A stretch of DNA of 64,000 nt from SIG603 sp963589785 (GTDB lineage: Bacteria; Bacillota; Clostridia; Oscillospirales; Acutalibacteraceae), in contig CAVAMJ010000002.1 of NCBI GenBank assembly GCA_963589785.1, forward strand, positions 124,001-188,000, written 5' to 3'. Below are positions 19,490 through 28,443 of this stretch, one piece after another. The translations under genes were made by a program, and so were the position numbers. Below the pieces are notes generated by a model, which was not told the DNA's origin, ran no database searches, and saw only the letters and a list, made by a program, of their open reading frames with translations. Each line of letters starts with the position of its first letter. Positions within the stretch are counted from its first letter, which is position 1.

Positions 19490-20806
19490 TTAGCCTAAAA
19501 GTCTAATCATGAAACTGCCCGAGATGAGCACGAGTGCTCCGCCGAGTCTTGTTGCCATCTGAGCAAACGGGATGAGCTCCATACGGTCTGCGGCTGAGAG
19601 AACGGCGATGTTGCCTGTTCCGCCCATGCTGTTTGTGCAAAGGCCTGCTGTGATAGATGCCTCAACAGGATAGAAGCCGAAGAGCTTTCCGAGAGCACCT
19701 GATACAATTGCAACTGTTACGATGATTGCAACGCATGTGATTATGAATGAAGGTGTGAGTGAAGCGCCGAGAACCTTGAGGTCGAGAAGTGCAACACCGA
19801 TACCGGCGAGAAGTGCGTTAGTGAAGTTCTTCATAACGAACTGTCCCCATGAAACAGCCATGCTCTCATACTTTTCGGGAATGATGCCGAGAAGCTTGAA
19901 GATAACGACTACGATGATCATGAATGCGTAAGCATGAACATTCGGGAAGATGCAGTTGATAAGTGTGCCGATTGTGAAGAATGCACATGAGAAGAGAAGA
20001 CCTGTGCCCATTGTCGTGACATCAAACTTTCCGCTTGAAGAAGCCTTCTTCTTTTCCTCAGGCATATCCATAAGCTTGCCGTTACCGTTGAGTGACGGTA
20101 CGGAAGCACCAAGCTTTGCGATGAGGGCGGCACTGATGATAGCAAGAACATTTCCGATTGCGGAAGCGGGAATCATTCTGGAAATGATGTCTGCCTGCTC
20201 GGTACCTGTTGCGTTAGCATAAATCTGTGAAAGCGGAGTAACACCTGCGCCCATACCGCCGCTCATCATAGGCATTGCTACATAGAGAATGCTGTCACCG
20301 AAGCCTCTGCCTGTGAGCATTCCGGCAAGTCCGCCAACGAGCATTGCGCATGCCATGGAGATGAAGGAAACGGGAAGAAAACGAACTGCGGCTTTCTTGA
20401 GAAGATCTCTGTTCATGCCAAGGATACTTCCTGTGATGAGTGCTGAAATGTAGAAATCGAGGAATCCGACGTTGTTCATGAAGTCCTTGCAGTTGTCGAC
20501 AACGCTTGTCGGAAGAAGTCCGAATGTAGCGAGAGCCGATGAAGCGAAGATACAGAATACAGCACCGCCGCCAAGGTATGAACGGATAATCGGAATCTTA
20601 GAACCGAGGAGATTGAATACACTGCCCAAAACGAGCATGATTGCAAGGGCTCCGACCATGTTTGCGGGGAGGATTTCCCTCTCAGCCGCAAACACGATGA
20701 TAACCGCAAGAATGATGTAAACGGGAAGTGACAATCCCATTATTTTAATTTCTTTAACTTTGTCCCAAAGACCGAAGCTTCTTGTACTTGTTCTTGTTGC
20801 GTCCAT
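19490..20806 (-). CDS. 2-hydroxycarboxylate (malate) sodium symporter, 2HCT family
   Basis: 438 residues, hydrophobic, about 11 membrane segments. Imports malate or citrate-like acids. The two re-entrant-loop glycine motifs of the 2HCT family are seen: MMSGGMGAGVTPLSQIY in the N-half and NSMGGTGNIAVLSAADRM in the C-half, the latter with the conserved Arg that binds the carboxylate. It starts 19 bases after the malic enzyme gene, next to a matching sensor kinase. Malate is the most likely substrate because of its partner enzyme; lactate or citrate cannot be excluded. Confidence 0.93.
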   Translation of the reverse strand: MDATRTSTRSFGLWDKVKEIKIMGLSLPVYIILAVIIVFAAEREILPANMVGALAIMLVLGSVFNLLGSKIPIIRSYLGGGAVFCIFASSALATFGLLPTSVVDNCKDFMNNVGFLDFYISALITGSILGMNRDLLKKAAVRFLPVSFISMACAMLVGGLAGMLTGRGFGDSILYVAMPMMSGGMGAGVTPLSQIYANATGTEQADIISRMIPASAIGNVLAIISAALIAKLGASVPSLNGNGKLMDMPEEKKKASSSGKFDVTTMGTGLLFSCAFFTIGTLINCIFPNVHAYAFMIIVVVIFKLLGIIPEKYESMAVSWGQFVMKNFTNALLAGIGVALLDLKVLGASLTPSFIITCVAIIVTVAIVSGALGKLFGFYPVEASITAGLCTNSMGGTGNIAVLSAADRMELIPFAQMATRLGGALVLISGSFMIRLLG

Positions 20807-20825
20807 AAATCCACTCCCCTATTTC

Positions 20826-22007
20826 TTAATTCTTGTGAAGCTTGGAAACGCCTGTCTCGATAGCTGTCTTAGCGACTGCCTTCGCAACGCCGTTTGCTAC
20901 TCTCTCGTCAAATGCGCCCGGAATGATGTAGTCCTCGTTGAGCTCCTCAGGAGTGATGATGTCAGCGATAGCCTTAACAGCGGCAATCTTCATAGCCTCT
21001 GTGATGTCTGTTGCTCTAGCCTCCAGTGCGCCCTTGAAGATACCAGGGAATACGAGAACGTTGTTGATCTGGTTCGGGAAATCGGAACGGCCTGTTGCGA
21101 CAACTCTTGCTCCGCCCTTCTTAGCCTCATCAGGCATAATCTCAGGAGTTGGGTTTGCCATTGCGAATACGATAGCATCGTCTGCCATTGTGCTTACCAT
21201 CTCTGCTGTGACAACGTTAGGTGCGGAAACACCGATGAATACATCTCTTCCCTTCATAGCTTCCTTGAGGTCGCCATGGAGCTGCTCCTTGTTTGTCTTC
21301 TCTGCCATTTCCTTCTGAGCGGGGTTCATCCACTCCTCGCCTACTGCGAGAGCGCCCTGGCGGTCAACGAGAATTACGTCGCCGATGCCGAGCTCGAGAA
21401 GAAGCTTGCAGATTGAAATACCGGCTGAGCCTGCGCCGTTGATAACTACCTTTGCGTCTGCGAATTTCTTGCCGACAAGTCTGAGTGCGTTTGTGAGACC
21501 TGCGGAAACTACGATGGCTGTACCGTGCTGGTCATCGTGGAAAACAGGAATGTCGAGCTCTTCCTTGAGTCTGCGCTCAATCTCGAAGCATCTCGGAGCG
21601 GAAATATCCTCGAGGTTGATTCCGCCGAATGTCGGAGCGAGTCTCTTAACTGTCTCAACGATCTCATCAGGATCCTTTGTGTCAAGGCAAATCGGGAATG
21701 CGTCGATTCCGGCGAACTCCTTGAAGAGGATTGACTTACCTTCCATAACAGGCATTGCAGCCTCAGGGCCGATATCACCGAGACCGAGAACAGCTGTACC
21801 GTCTGAAACAACTGCTACGAGATTTCCCTTTGCTGTGTAGCGATAAACCTCTTCCTTGTTGTCGCGAATCTTTCTGCAAGGCTCTGCAACACCGGGTGTG
21901 TAAGCTGTGCTGAGGTCGTCTCTTGTCTTAACTGTAACCTTTGATGTTACGCTGATCTTACCTTTGTTTTCCTCGTGCATCTTAAGTGCTAATGCGTTGT
22001 AATCCAT
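20826..22007 (-). CDS. NAD(P)-dependent malic enzyme (oxaloacetate-decarboxylating)
   Basis: 393 residues, the short bacterial form without a phosphotransacetylase domain. Converts malate to pyruvate and CO2. Conserved pieces include TAYTPGVAEPCRKI with the catalytic Tyr, GDIGPEAAMPVMEGKSILFKE with the catalytic Lys, and the metal-binding INLEDISAPRCFEIE. The nucleotide-binding loop is VINGAGSAGISICKLL. First gene of the operon with the malate carrier. Together they give import and oxidative decarboxylation of malate, controlled by the divergent two-component pair. Confidence 0.96.
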   Translation of the reverse strand: MDYNALALKMHEENKGKISVTSKVTVKTRDDLSTAYTPGVAEPCRKIRDNKEEVYRYTAKGNLVAVVSDGTAVLGLGDIGPEAAMPVMEGKSILFKEFAGIDAFPICLDTKDPDEIVETVKRLAPTFGGINLEDISAPRCFEIERRLKEELDIPVFHDDQHGTAIVVSAGLTNALRLVGKKFADAKVVINGAGSAGISICKLLLELGIGDVILVDRQGALAVGEEWMNPAQKEMAEKTNKEQLHGDLKEAMKGRDVFIGVSAPNVVTAEMVSTMADDAIVFAMANPTPEIMPDEAKKGGARVVATGRSDFPNQINNVLVFPGIFKGALEARATDITEAMKIAAVKAIADIITPEELNEDYIIPGAFDERVANGVAKAVAKTAIETGVSKLHKN

Positions 22008-22222
22008 AATCCTGTACTCCTTATTAAAATTAAGTTTTTAAAAGTTTTTTCTGACATTGTCTGTCGGTGACACTAATATAACATTTTCTTAAAAATTTGA
22101 AAGAATTGTTAAGTTTTAAAAATGTTTTGTAAGTAAAAAAAATGCCAGAAACCAAAAAATGGTGTATACTTAACTTAGATAAGTTTAGATAATTCCCACT
22201 TTGGCACAAAAAGGAGAATTTC
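22008..22222 (+). promoter_or_regulatory. Divergent regulatory region of the malate operon and kinase genes
   Basis: 215 very AT-rich bases between malic enzyme and the sensor kinase. A TATACT box (near 22165) followed by the repeated TTTAGATAA/TTAGATAA motif lies before the kinase; a TATATT box lies on the minus strand near 22075. CitB-type regulators bind AT-rich repeats, so the sites are probably here, but no exact operator can be assigned. Confidence 0.5.
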
Positions 22223-23815
22223 ATGAATAACAACGAACCTATTTTACAAAAGCTTTTCAAATCATACTTCATTCTCGTTGTGGTCATGCTGTTTGTGACA
22301 GCCGCATTCGTTCTGCCCTCTCAGCTAAATTCGCTTAATGATTCCCTCGAGAAAACAATTATGGGCACGGCTTATTTACTTTCTAAAGACTCTGAGATTA
22401 TTAATGGCACAAAAAACGGGGTTCTCTCCGACACCACAAAAGAGAACTTATCAGAATTTGCACAAAGCAACGAAGACATCGACTTTATAGTTATAGCCGA
22501 CAAAAACTCGATAAGACTTTTCCACCCAGACGAAACCGAAATCGGAAAAAAGTTTGCGGGCGGTGACGAAGCCGATATATTAAAAGACCCCACACCTTAC
22601 ATAACAACAAGGCAAGGCGCACACAATGTTCAGCGGCGTGCATTCTTCCAGATAACGGATGAGGACGGAACGGCGCTTGGATTCATCATGGTAAGCGCAT
22701 CTCAGGCGACCGTCAGAAACGCCCAGATTAAGCTTGTCGCAAAGCTTGTGCTCATATTTATGGGACTTACCGTCATCGGTATGGCAATTGCGACCTACAC
22801 TGCCCGCCACATAAGAAAAAGCCTTCTCGGCTATGAACCGGCGGACATTGCAAAGCTTTTCTTACAGCGTGAGGAAATCCTCGAGAACATCGACGAGGGA
22901 ATCATCGCATGCAATCTTTCTTCCAACAAAATCTTCTCGAACTCAGCCGCCGACCAGCTTTTCGGAAGTGACTACAAACCGAAAAATGACGAAGAACTCG
23001 GCACACTGTGCGACAAGTGCATCGAAGATAACAGCTCATTTACTTTAATTCCATATGAGCATGACGACAAAAATCTTCTCGTCAGCGTTATGCCGCTTAC
23101 TAAAGAAAAAGAAACAATCGGTTCGCTCCTCATTTTCCGTGACCGCACGGAGGTTCTCGAGCTCGCCGACCAGCTTTCAGGCTCTAACCACATTGTCGAG
23201 GCACTGAGAGCATCCACCCACGAATTTTTAAACAAGCTTCACATCATATCGGGAATGCTCCAAATGGAGAACTACGAACAGGCAATCTCGTTTATTGACG
23301 GACTTTCACACGAGACAAAAAACAGCTATCAAACCATAATCGGTCAAATTCAAAACAAAACCTTAGCCGCACTTTTGCTCGGAAAGCAAAGCCACGCTCG
23401 AGAACTCGATATTGATTTCTCTATCAGAAAGGACAGTTTCCTCTCCCCTCACAACGATTACCTTTCGACTAAGGAATTAATCACGGTTATCGGAAACCTC
23501 ACGGAGAACGCTTTCCATGCTGTCGAGAATGTCGAGGGAATTCGTCAGGTTCAGCTTTTCATCAGACAATCCGAGGACGGTCTTACTATTATCTCTGACG
23601 ATACGGGCTGCGGAATGACGGAGGAGCAAACAGAAGAGCTTATGAACGGAAACTTCACCACACGAGGCGAGGGCCACGGAATAGGCTTCAGACTCATAAG
23701 AGAAATTGTCGCAAGGCATGACGGTTATCTCACGGTTGATTCGGAGCCGAATGTAGGATCTTCATTCACGATAAGCATACGCAAAAAGAGAAACGGAGGA
23801 AACGGACATGATTAA
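22223..23815 (+). CDS. CitA/DcuS-type sensor histidine kinase, probably malate-sensing
   Basis: 530 residues. First membrane segment about 14-35, extracytoplasmic Cache/PAS domain to about 168, second membrane segment about 172-195, cytoplasmic PAS about 210-310. The phosphoacceptor is H333 in the family H-box STHEFLNKLHIISGML, followed by HATPase motifs ENAFHAV, DDTGCGM and GEGHGIGF. The segment IRLFHPDETEIGKKFAGGDE at 97-116 is the characteristic C4-dicarboxylate/citrate sensor motif. Strong ribosome-binding site AAGGAG. Its end overlaps the response regulator start. Divergence from the malate operon points to malate as ligand. Confidence 0.92.
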   Translation: MNNNEPILQKLFKSYFILVVVMLFVTAAFVLPSQLNSLNDSLEKTIMGTAYLLSKDSEIINGTKNGVLSDTTKENLSEFAQSNEDIDFIVIADKNSIRLFHPDETEIGKKFAGGDEADILKDPTPYITTRQGAHNVQRRAFFQITDEDGTALGFIMVSASQATVRNAQIKLVAKLVLIFMGLTVIGMAIATYTARHIRKSLLGYEPADIAKLFLQREEILENIDEGIIACNLSSNKIFSNSAADQLFGSDYKPKNDEELGTLCDKCIEDNSSFTLIPYEHDDKNLLVSVMPLTKEKETIGSLLIFRDRTEVLELADQLSGSNHIVEALRASTHEFLNKLHIISGMLQMENYEQAISFIDGLSHETKNSYQTIIGQIQNKTLAALLLGKQSHARELDIDFSIRKDSFLSPHNDYLSTKELITVIGNLTENAFHAVENVEGIRQVQLFIRQSEDGLTIISDDTGCGMTEEQTEELMNGNFTTRGEGHGIGFRLIREIVARHDGYLTVDSEPNVGSSFTISIRKKRNGGNGHD

Positions 23816-24488
23816 AACAGTTATAGTCGAGGACGACCTCATGGTCGCAGAAATAAACAACCAGTTCGCACAAAAAACACCCGGAATACAAATTGCCGCA
23901 ACCTTTCACAACGGAACAGACGCTCTGAATTTTCTCTTAGAAACTCATGTCGATTTGCTTCTTCTTGATTTATATATGCCGGGATTTTCTGGACTTGAGC
24001 TTTTAAGGGAGCTTCGCCGCCGCAACAAGGACGTAGACGTGATTATGATAACAGCCGCCAACGACACCGAGAGTATAAGAGAAGCGCTCCAGCTTGGCAT
24101 AACGGACTACCTCATCAAGCCGTTCAAATATGAACGCTTCGCCCAGGCACTGGACAAATATCTTCTCAAACATAAATTCATCGAAAACGGCACGGCATTC
24201 ACCCAGTCCGACTTAGACAAGCTTTTGCACACAGGTCAGGTCTCCGAAAAAGCAAAGGAAATCGAGCTTCAAAAGGGCTTGCAGAGAAAGACCCTCGATC
24301 TCGTTATCAACTGTCTCAAGGCACACAAGGGAGAATATCTCACAAGCGAATTCATCGCTTCAAGCGTCAATCTCTCGCAGGTCACAACAAGGCGATACCT
24401 AAATTACCTCGTAGAAACCGACACGATAAAAAGCCGAATTGACTATTCAACAGGCGGCAGACCATGCATGAAATATATGATTGAATAA
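23808..24488 (+). CDS. CitB/MalR-type response regulator
   Basis: 226 residues. Receiver domain with acidic EDD near residues 8-10, phospho-acceptor D54 in LLLDLYMPG, and the conserved Lys in YLIKPF. The C-terminal helix-turn-helix of the CitB class includes SEFIASSVNLSQVTTRRYL. Overlaps the kinase gene by 8 bases, so stoichiometry is coupled. Expected to activate the divergent malic enzyme and transporter genes. Confidence 0.93.
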   Translation: MIKTVIVEDDLMVAEINNQFAQKTPGIQIAATFHNGTDALNFLLETHVDLLLLDLYMPGFSGLELLRELRRRNKDVDVIMITAANDTESIREALQLGITDYLIKPFKYERFAQALDKYLLKHKFIENGTAFTQSDLDKLLHTGQVSEKAKEIELQKGLQRKTLDLVINCLKAHKGEYLTSEFIASSVNLSQVTTRRYLNYLVETDTIKSRIDYSTGGRPCMKYMIE

Positions 24489-24491
24489 AAT

Positions 24492-24529
24492 AAAAGAAGT
24501 TATCCAAAAAACGGATAACTTCTTTTTCA
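24492..24529 (+). terminator. Terminator of the two-component operon
   Basis: AAAAGAAGTTATCC pairs with GGATAACTTCTTTT around AAAAAAC, then T residues. The stem is symmetrical enough to stop transcripts from the minus side too. Confidence 0.9.
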
Positions 24530-24557
24530 TATCAAGCTAAAAATCAATAGTAGCAAT

Positions 24558-24680
24558 TTATCGTGTATGTGATGTCATCGTACTATCGTACATCACCATA
24601 TCGTAAATAGTTCTTAATCTATCTTCAATATCGGCGGGAAGCAAAATTGAATTTTCGTGATCATTTAAGCCCTGAAGCAT
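24558..24680 (-). CDS. Possible 40-aa ORF or gene remnant downstream of the LysR gene
   Basis: Starting at ATG 24680 the frame reads MLQGLNDHENSILLPADIED and goes on to IYDMVMYDSTMTSHTR. Codon use looks protein-like and the frame stays open upstream to a TAG, but no ribosome-binding site is visible. It could be the tail of a decayed gene or a small protein. No family recognised. Confidence 0.25.
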   Translation of the reverse strand: MLQGLNDHENSILLPADIEDRLRTIYDMVMYDSTMTSHTR

Positions 24681-24748
24681 GAGCTTATAGATTTTGTTTC
24701 TTGTGATGATATTACAAAAAATCTATGCAAAAGTTGTACCGCCCAAAA

Positions 24749-25627
24749 TTACTGCTCAGAGTCCTTAATCAAATCCATAAAGAGATTGATGACAGGGTTA
24801 TTGTTATTGGGGTTTGTTACGCAGACATAGCTATCCGAATATTCCGACTCGAACGGTATGCTGTGGTAGTAAGGGTTATTGAGCAGATACGGGTCGTGCG
24901 GATTTGAAATCGTCACGCCGTTCTCGGACATAACCTTGAAGTAAGCAATTTCTGAGGACTCAACCTCCTCTTGATGAACATCTGTAAGGCAAAAAACATC
25001 CTTGAAAATATTTTCTACTCTATATCCGTTCGGTGAAGTGAGATAAAAAGTCTCGCCGCAAAGGTCTTTGTAATCCAAATGGTCTTTCTTTGCAAGTCGG
25101 TGATCCTTAGAAACGACTATCAAGGTCTGCTCTTTCTTCAGCTTTTTCACATTGAATCCAGCTTCTTCCCAGTGCGGCAAATCGAGTCCGATTGCAATAT
25201 CAATGCTTCCGTTCTCAAGACCTACATGCTGTTGGGTTGTCGTCATTTTATTGTATTTAAGCTCCAAGGACGGCCAAGATTCTCTTAATGTATTGATAAT
25301 TTCAAAGAACATATACTCCGAATAGTAGCCCGTCTGAAATGCGATAGATAATGTGCCGCTTTTTCCCTCAGCGGCAATTTTCGCTGTTTCAAGAGTTAAG
25401 TCAATTTGAGCGAGAGCCTCTTTCACACCGTTATATAGGATTTTTCCGTGCTCTGTCAGCTTGAGCGGCTTGCTGTTTCGATTAAAAAGCTGATAGCCAA
25501 GCTCAGATTCGAGCATTTGAATTTGTCTGCTGACTGTCGGCTGTGAGGTATAGAGCCGTTGTGCGGCATATGTGATATTGCCGAAGTCGGCAACCGAGAT
25601 AAAATACTTAAGCTGCTGCAGTGTCAT
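24749..25627 (-). CDS. LysR-family transcriptional regulator
   Basis: 292 residues. N-terminal winged helix MTLQQLKYFISVADFGNITY with AAQRLYTSQPTVSRQIQMLE as the recognition helix region, then the effector-binding domain with GTLSIAFQTGYYSEYM at its start. It lies downstream of the glycyl-radical enzyme cluster on the same strand but beyond a terminator, so it probably has its own promoter. It is the obvious candidate regulator of that cluster; the effector is unknown. Confidence 0.92.
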   Translation of the reverse strand: MTLQQLKYFISVADFGNITYAAQRLYTSQPTVSRQIQMLESELGYQLFNRNSKPLKLTEHGKILYNGVKEALAQIDLTLETAKIAAEGKSGTLSIAFQTGYYSEYMFFEIINTLRESWPSLELKYNKMTTTQQHVGLENGSIDIAIGLDLPHWEEAGFNVKKLKKEQTLIVVSKDHRLAKKDHLDYKDLCGETFYLTSPNGYRVENIFKDVFCLTDVHQEEVESSEIAYFKVMSENGVTISNPHDPYLLNNPYYHSIPFESEYSDSYVCVTNPNNNNPVINLFMDLIKDSEQ

Positions 25628-25712
25628 TCTGCCATTCCCCTTAGTTACACTTTGTTTTTTGATAGCTTATATCATAAATCTAAGTAACTATTATTATATC
25701 ACAATATGACGC

Positions 25713-25752
25713 AAAACGGCAACCGCAAGAATTATCCTGTGGCTGCCGTTTT
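25713..25752 (-). terminator. Terminator of the glycyl-radical enzyme cluster
   Basis: Minus strand AAAACGGCAGCC pairs with GGTTGCCGTTTT, 26 bases after the TIM-barrel gene stop. It separates the cluster from the LysR gene. Confidence 0.75.
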
Positions 25753-25777
25753 TGGGGTTTTAGTTTTTCAGTTTAAC

Positions 25778-26761
25778 TTATTTATTGAGGAAATAGTTGC
25801 TCTCGCCGTAAATCTTCTGTGCGTTGTAGCCGATTCCGAGTTCCTTGTACATGTACTCGACAGACTCCTTAAGTCCCTGAAGCTCCATCTGACGGCCTTC
25901 CTCGAGTGAGTGGCCTGAAAGCGGAAGCTCGATTTCGAGGTCGATTGTGTCAAGTCCCTCTGGTGCCTTCTCTCTTAAGATGTCCATGATTGCACGGCAG
26001 TCGACATTGCCCTGTCCGATAGCGGTACCGAGTGAGTGTGTGCCGTCCGGATCAGCGAAAACTCTGTTGTCGCAGAAGTGTACGCAATAGCAGTACGGAG
26101 CCATTCTGTCAACGCAGTCTGCAATGCCCTCCATGAGCATAAGAGAGTTGATTGTATCGCAGCAAGCGCCGATGAGCGGGTGATTGAGCTGCTCGACAAG
26201 CCAAACTACCTCATTTGCGAAGAGGTCGCAGTGGTTCTCGATAGCAATCTTGAGGCCGTACTTCTCGATGAGCGGGATGTTAGCCTTGAAGTCGTTGCAG
26301 ATTGCGATAAGCTGTGTCATAACCTCAGGTGAGAGGCAAGAATGAGAGGACTTCTCAGGATGCTCAACGTCTGTGCTGTACTTTACAAGCTTACAGCCAA
26401 GCTTGTGAGCGATGTGGAGTGACTCCTCGATTGTGCAGTTAACACGTGGATCGGACGGAGCGTTGAAGGAAATGTTGAGCTCAAGCTCGATGCCTGCATC
26501 CTCAGCAATCTTTCTGCACTCTGCGAGATGCTCGTCAGAAGTATCGTTCTGAATATCGACAAGTGTGATGTGAAGAACATCAAGACCAACATTGACAGCG
26601 ATGTCAACAAGGTCCTTGAATGTAGCTACCTGCTCGAATGCGTGGTGCTCGCCGTACTCCTGGAAGCCCCAGCTCTCGCCGAAGCCTGAGAGATGAAGTG
26701 TGTAGCTGTGCATACCAAGCTTAAATCTTCTGTCGTGGTTCTTAATCATTGTGTTTTTCAT
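25778..26761 (-). CDS. Sugar phosphate isomerase/epimerase-like TIM-barrel protein
   Basis: 327 residues, xylose-isomerase-like TIM barrel. Metal-ligand candidates are the Glu of IAIENHCDLF, the Asp of GACCDTINSL, the His of CVHFCDNRVF and the Glu of IDLEIELPL, the normal pattern for AP-endonuclease-2 family isomerases and epimerases. AAGGAG precedes the ATG. Last gene of the glycyl-radical operon, so it probably acts on the substrate or product of that enzyme, for example by racemising or epimerising a carbon next to a carbonyl. Substrate unknown. Confidence 0.85.
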   Translation of the reverse strand: MKNTMIKNHDRRFKLGMHSYTLHLSGFGESWGFQEYGEHHAFEQVATFKDLVDIAVNVGLDVLHITLVDIQNDTSDEHLAECRKIAEDAGIELELNISFNAPSDPRVNCTIEESLHIAHKLGCKLVKYSTDVEHPEKSSHSCLSPEVMTQLIAICNDFKANIPLIEKYGLKIAIENHCDLFANEVVWLVEQLNHPLIGACCDTINSLMLMEGIADCVDRMAPYCYCVHFCDNRVFADPDGTHSLGTAIGQGNVDCRAIMDILREKAPEGLDTIDLEIELPLSGHSLEEGRQMELQGLKESVEYMYKELGIGYNAQKIYGESNYFLNK

Positions 26762-26812
26762 GGTTGTAACTCCTTATATAACTTGTATATGAACTAAAAA
26801 CAAATCCCTAAA

Positions 26813-27619
26813 TTACTTCTGCTTGCCGAGCTCTCTGCAGTGCTCGACTGAAACCTTGACGAACTCCTCGAAGATTGCGTCAAATTCCATGGACTCGATT
26901 TTCTCGAGTGCTGTGACGGTTGCTCCGCCGGGGAGTCTTAATGCTGTCTCAAGCTCCTCGAGGGTATAGTCGGAGGACAAAATCATCTCTGCACTGCCCT
27001 TCATCGTCTCTGCGAAAAGACGAATTGCGACATCCGGGTCAAGACCAAGCTTCTTTGCTTCCTTGACCATGAGGTTTGAGATGTGGTAGAAAAAGCCGGG
27101 AGCGGAACCGTTGAACGGGAGAATCTCTGCCATCATTCCGTCCGGAATTTCTTCGACAAGTCCGCATGATCTTAAAATAGCGCAAACCTTATCGACATCC
27201 TCATCGGTACAGCCGACAGAACGAGAAACCGCAAATGCGCCCTCGCCCACCTGTGAGCTCATGTTCGGCATGCAAATGACCACCTTGCAGTCCTTGCCGA
27301 GGTGCTCCTGATACCAAGGCTGCTCAACGCCTGTTACGACTGTGAGCATAACCTGTTCGGGTCTCATGTTGGCGGCAAGCTCGTCTATGATGAAGCCGAC
27401 TACCTTCGGTGTGACTCCGAGTACCAGCATCTCTGAATTATCTATCAAATCCTTCATGCTGTCAAATGTTTTGTAGCCTCTCTCGGCATAATCCTTGCGA
27501 ACAGCCTCGTTGATGTCGTAAATTCCGATTTCAGCGGGATTGTAGTCCTCATTCATCTCTGCACCTCTGTGCATGCAGCGAATGATGTTTCCAGCTGCTA
27601 TAAATCCGTAACGCAACAT
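26813..27619 (-). CDS. Pyrroline-5-carboxylate reductase-like dehydrogenase
   Basis: 268 residues, ProC fold. The Rossmann motif is GFIAAGNII (family GFIGAGNM), then VICMPNMSSQVGEGA (family MPNTPALVGEG), NGSAPGFFYHI (family SGSGPAY) and LPGGATVTALEKIES (family PGGTT..LE). It therefore keeps the overall plan but changes several substrate-site residues. AGGAGG precedes the ATG, and it follows the activase gene by 22 bases. It could be a true ProC reducing pyrroline-5-carboxylate to proline, or a relative acting on another cyclic imine or keto acid. Proline synthesis genes proA and proB are not nearby. Confidence 0.85.
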   Translation of the reverse strand: MLRYGFIAAGNIIRCMHRGAEMNEDYNPAEIGIYDINEAVRKDYAERGYKTFDSMKDLIDNSEMLVLGVTPKVVGFIIDELAANMRPEQVMLTVVTGVEQPWYQEHLGKDCKVVICMPNMSSQVGEGAFAVSRSVGCTDEDVDKVCAILRSCGLVEEIPDGMMAEILPFNGSAPGFFYHISNLMVKEAKKLGLDPDVAIRLFAETMKGSAEMILSSDYTLEELETALRLPGGATVTALEKIESMEFDAIFEEFVKVSVEHCRELGKQK

Positions 27620-27641
27620 TTTATTGCTCCTCCTAAATTTA

Positions 27642-28433
27642 TCAAATAACTGTTTTTATGTATTTCTCTGTTATGCTCTTGCAGTAGTTCATGTGCTCAT
27701 CGCTCGGAACCTCGATTTCCTTAAGCGGATAATCCATTCCAAGCTTGCGGTAGGTGTCTGTTCCAAGGCGATGATACGGCAAAAGCTGTAAGCTGTCCAC
27801 GCCCTTTAGCTTCGACAAAAATTCACCTAAACCTTTAAGCTCCTCTTCTGAATCATTCACACCCGGGATAAGCGGACGTCTGATGATTATCTTGAGATTA
27901 GGTCTTTTTTCCTTACCAGCTTTTTCGATATTGTTCAGTATTCTCTCATTCGATACTCCGGTGAACGCCCTGTGCTTCTCGGCGTCAAAAATCTTCATAT
28001 CGATGAACGCAGTATCCAAGCAGCCGATTATCGGCTCTATCTTCTCCCAGTCGGCATAAAATGAGGTTTCGACAGCAGTGTTTATTCCCTCGTAGCAGGC
28101 TCTCTTTAGTATGTTGTATGCAAAATCAGGCTGAAGTAGTATTTCGCCGCCCGAGAGAGTCACACCGCCGCCCGAATGGAAATAGAAAAGGCTGTCTTTT
28201 CTTATCTCCGTCATAACCTCCTCAACGGTCATAATTTTACCGTAGGTTATAGTCTCGTCAAGTGTCGATTCTATCTGCATTTTGTAGCTTTCGGGAGTTG
28301 AGCACCATTTGCACCGCAAGGGACAACCCTTGAGAAAGACAACCGTCCTGAGTCCGTCTCCGTCAAATATAGAGCTTTTCTCAATTCGAAGGACAGTGCC
28401 CTCAAGGTTCATTCCTTCATACGACTGATACAT
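27642..28433 (-). CDS. Glycyl-radical enzyme activase (radical SAM), short form
   Basis: 263 residues. Generates the glycyl radical on its partner using S-adenosylmethionine. The iron-sulfur motif is CPLRCKWCSTPESYK (CX3CX2C, W before the third Cys), preceded by SSIFDGDGLRTVVFLKGC, and LSGGEILLQPDF provides the SAM-binding GGE. After the third Cys the chain goes straight to TLDETITYGKIMTVEEV, without the two-cluster ferredoxin insert found in most activases of dehydratase-type enzymes. It thus resembles PflA in size. It sits 10 bases downstream of the glycyl-radical enzyme. Confidence 0.92.
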   Translation of the reverse strand: MYQSYEGMNLEGTVLRIEKSSIFDGDGLRTVVFLKGCPLRCKWCSTPESYKMQIESTLDETITYGKIMTVEEVMTEIRKDSLFYFHSGGGVTLSGGEILLQPDFAYNILKRACYEGINTAVETSFYADWEKIEPIIGCLDTAFIDMKIFDAEKHRAFTGVSNERILNNIEKAGKEKRPNLKIIIRRPLIPGVNDSEEELKGLGEFLSKLKGVDSLQLLPYHRLGTDTYRKLGMDYPLKEIEVPSDEHMNYCKSITEKYIKTVI

Positions 28434-28443
28434 TTTTAATCAA

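Noticed and set aside
20760..21416. 218-codon plus-strand frame opposite the malate genes
   Set aside because: Antisense shadow spanning two real genes.
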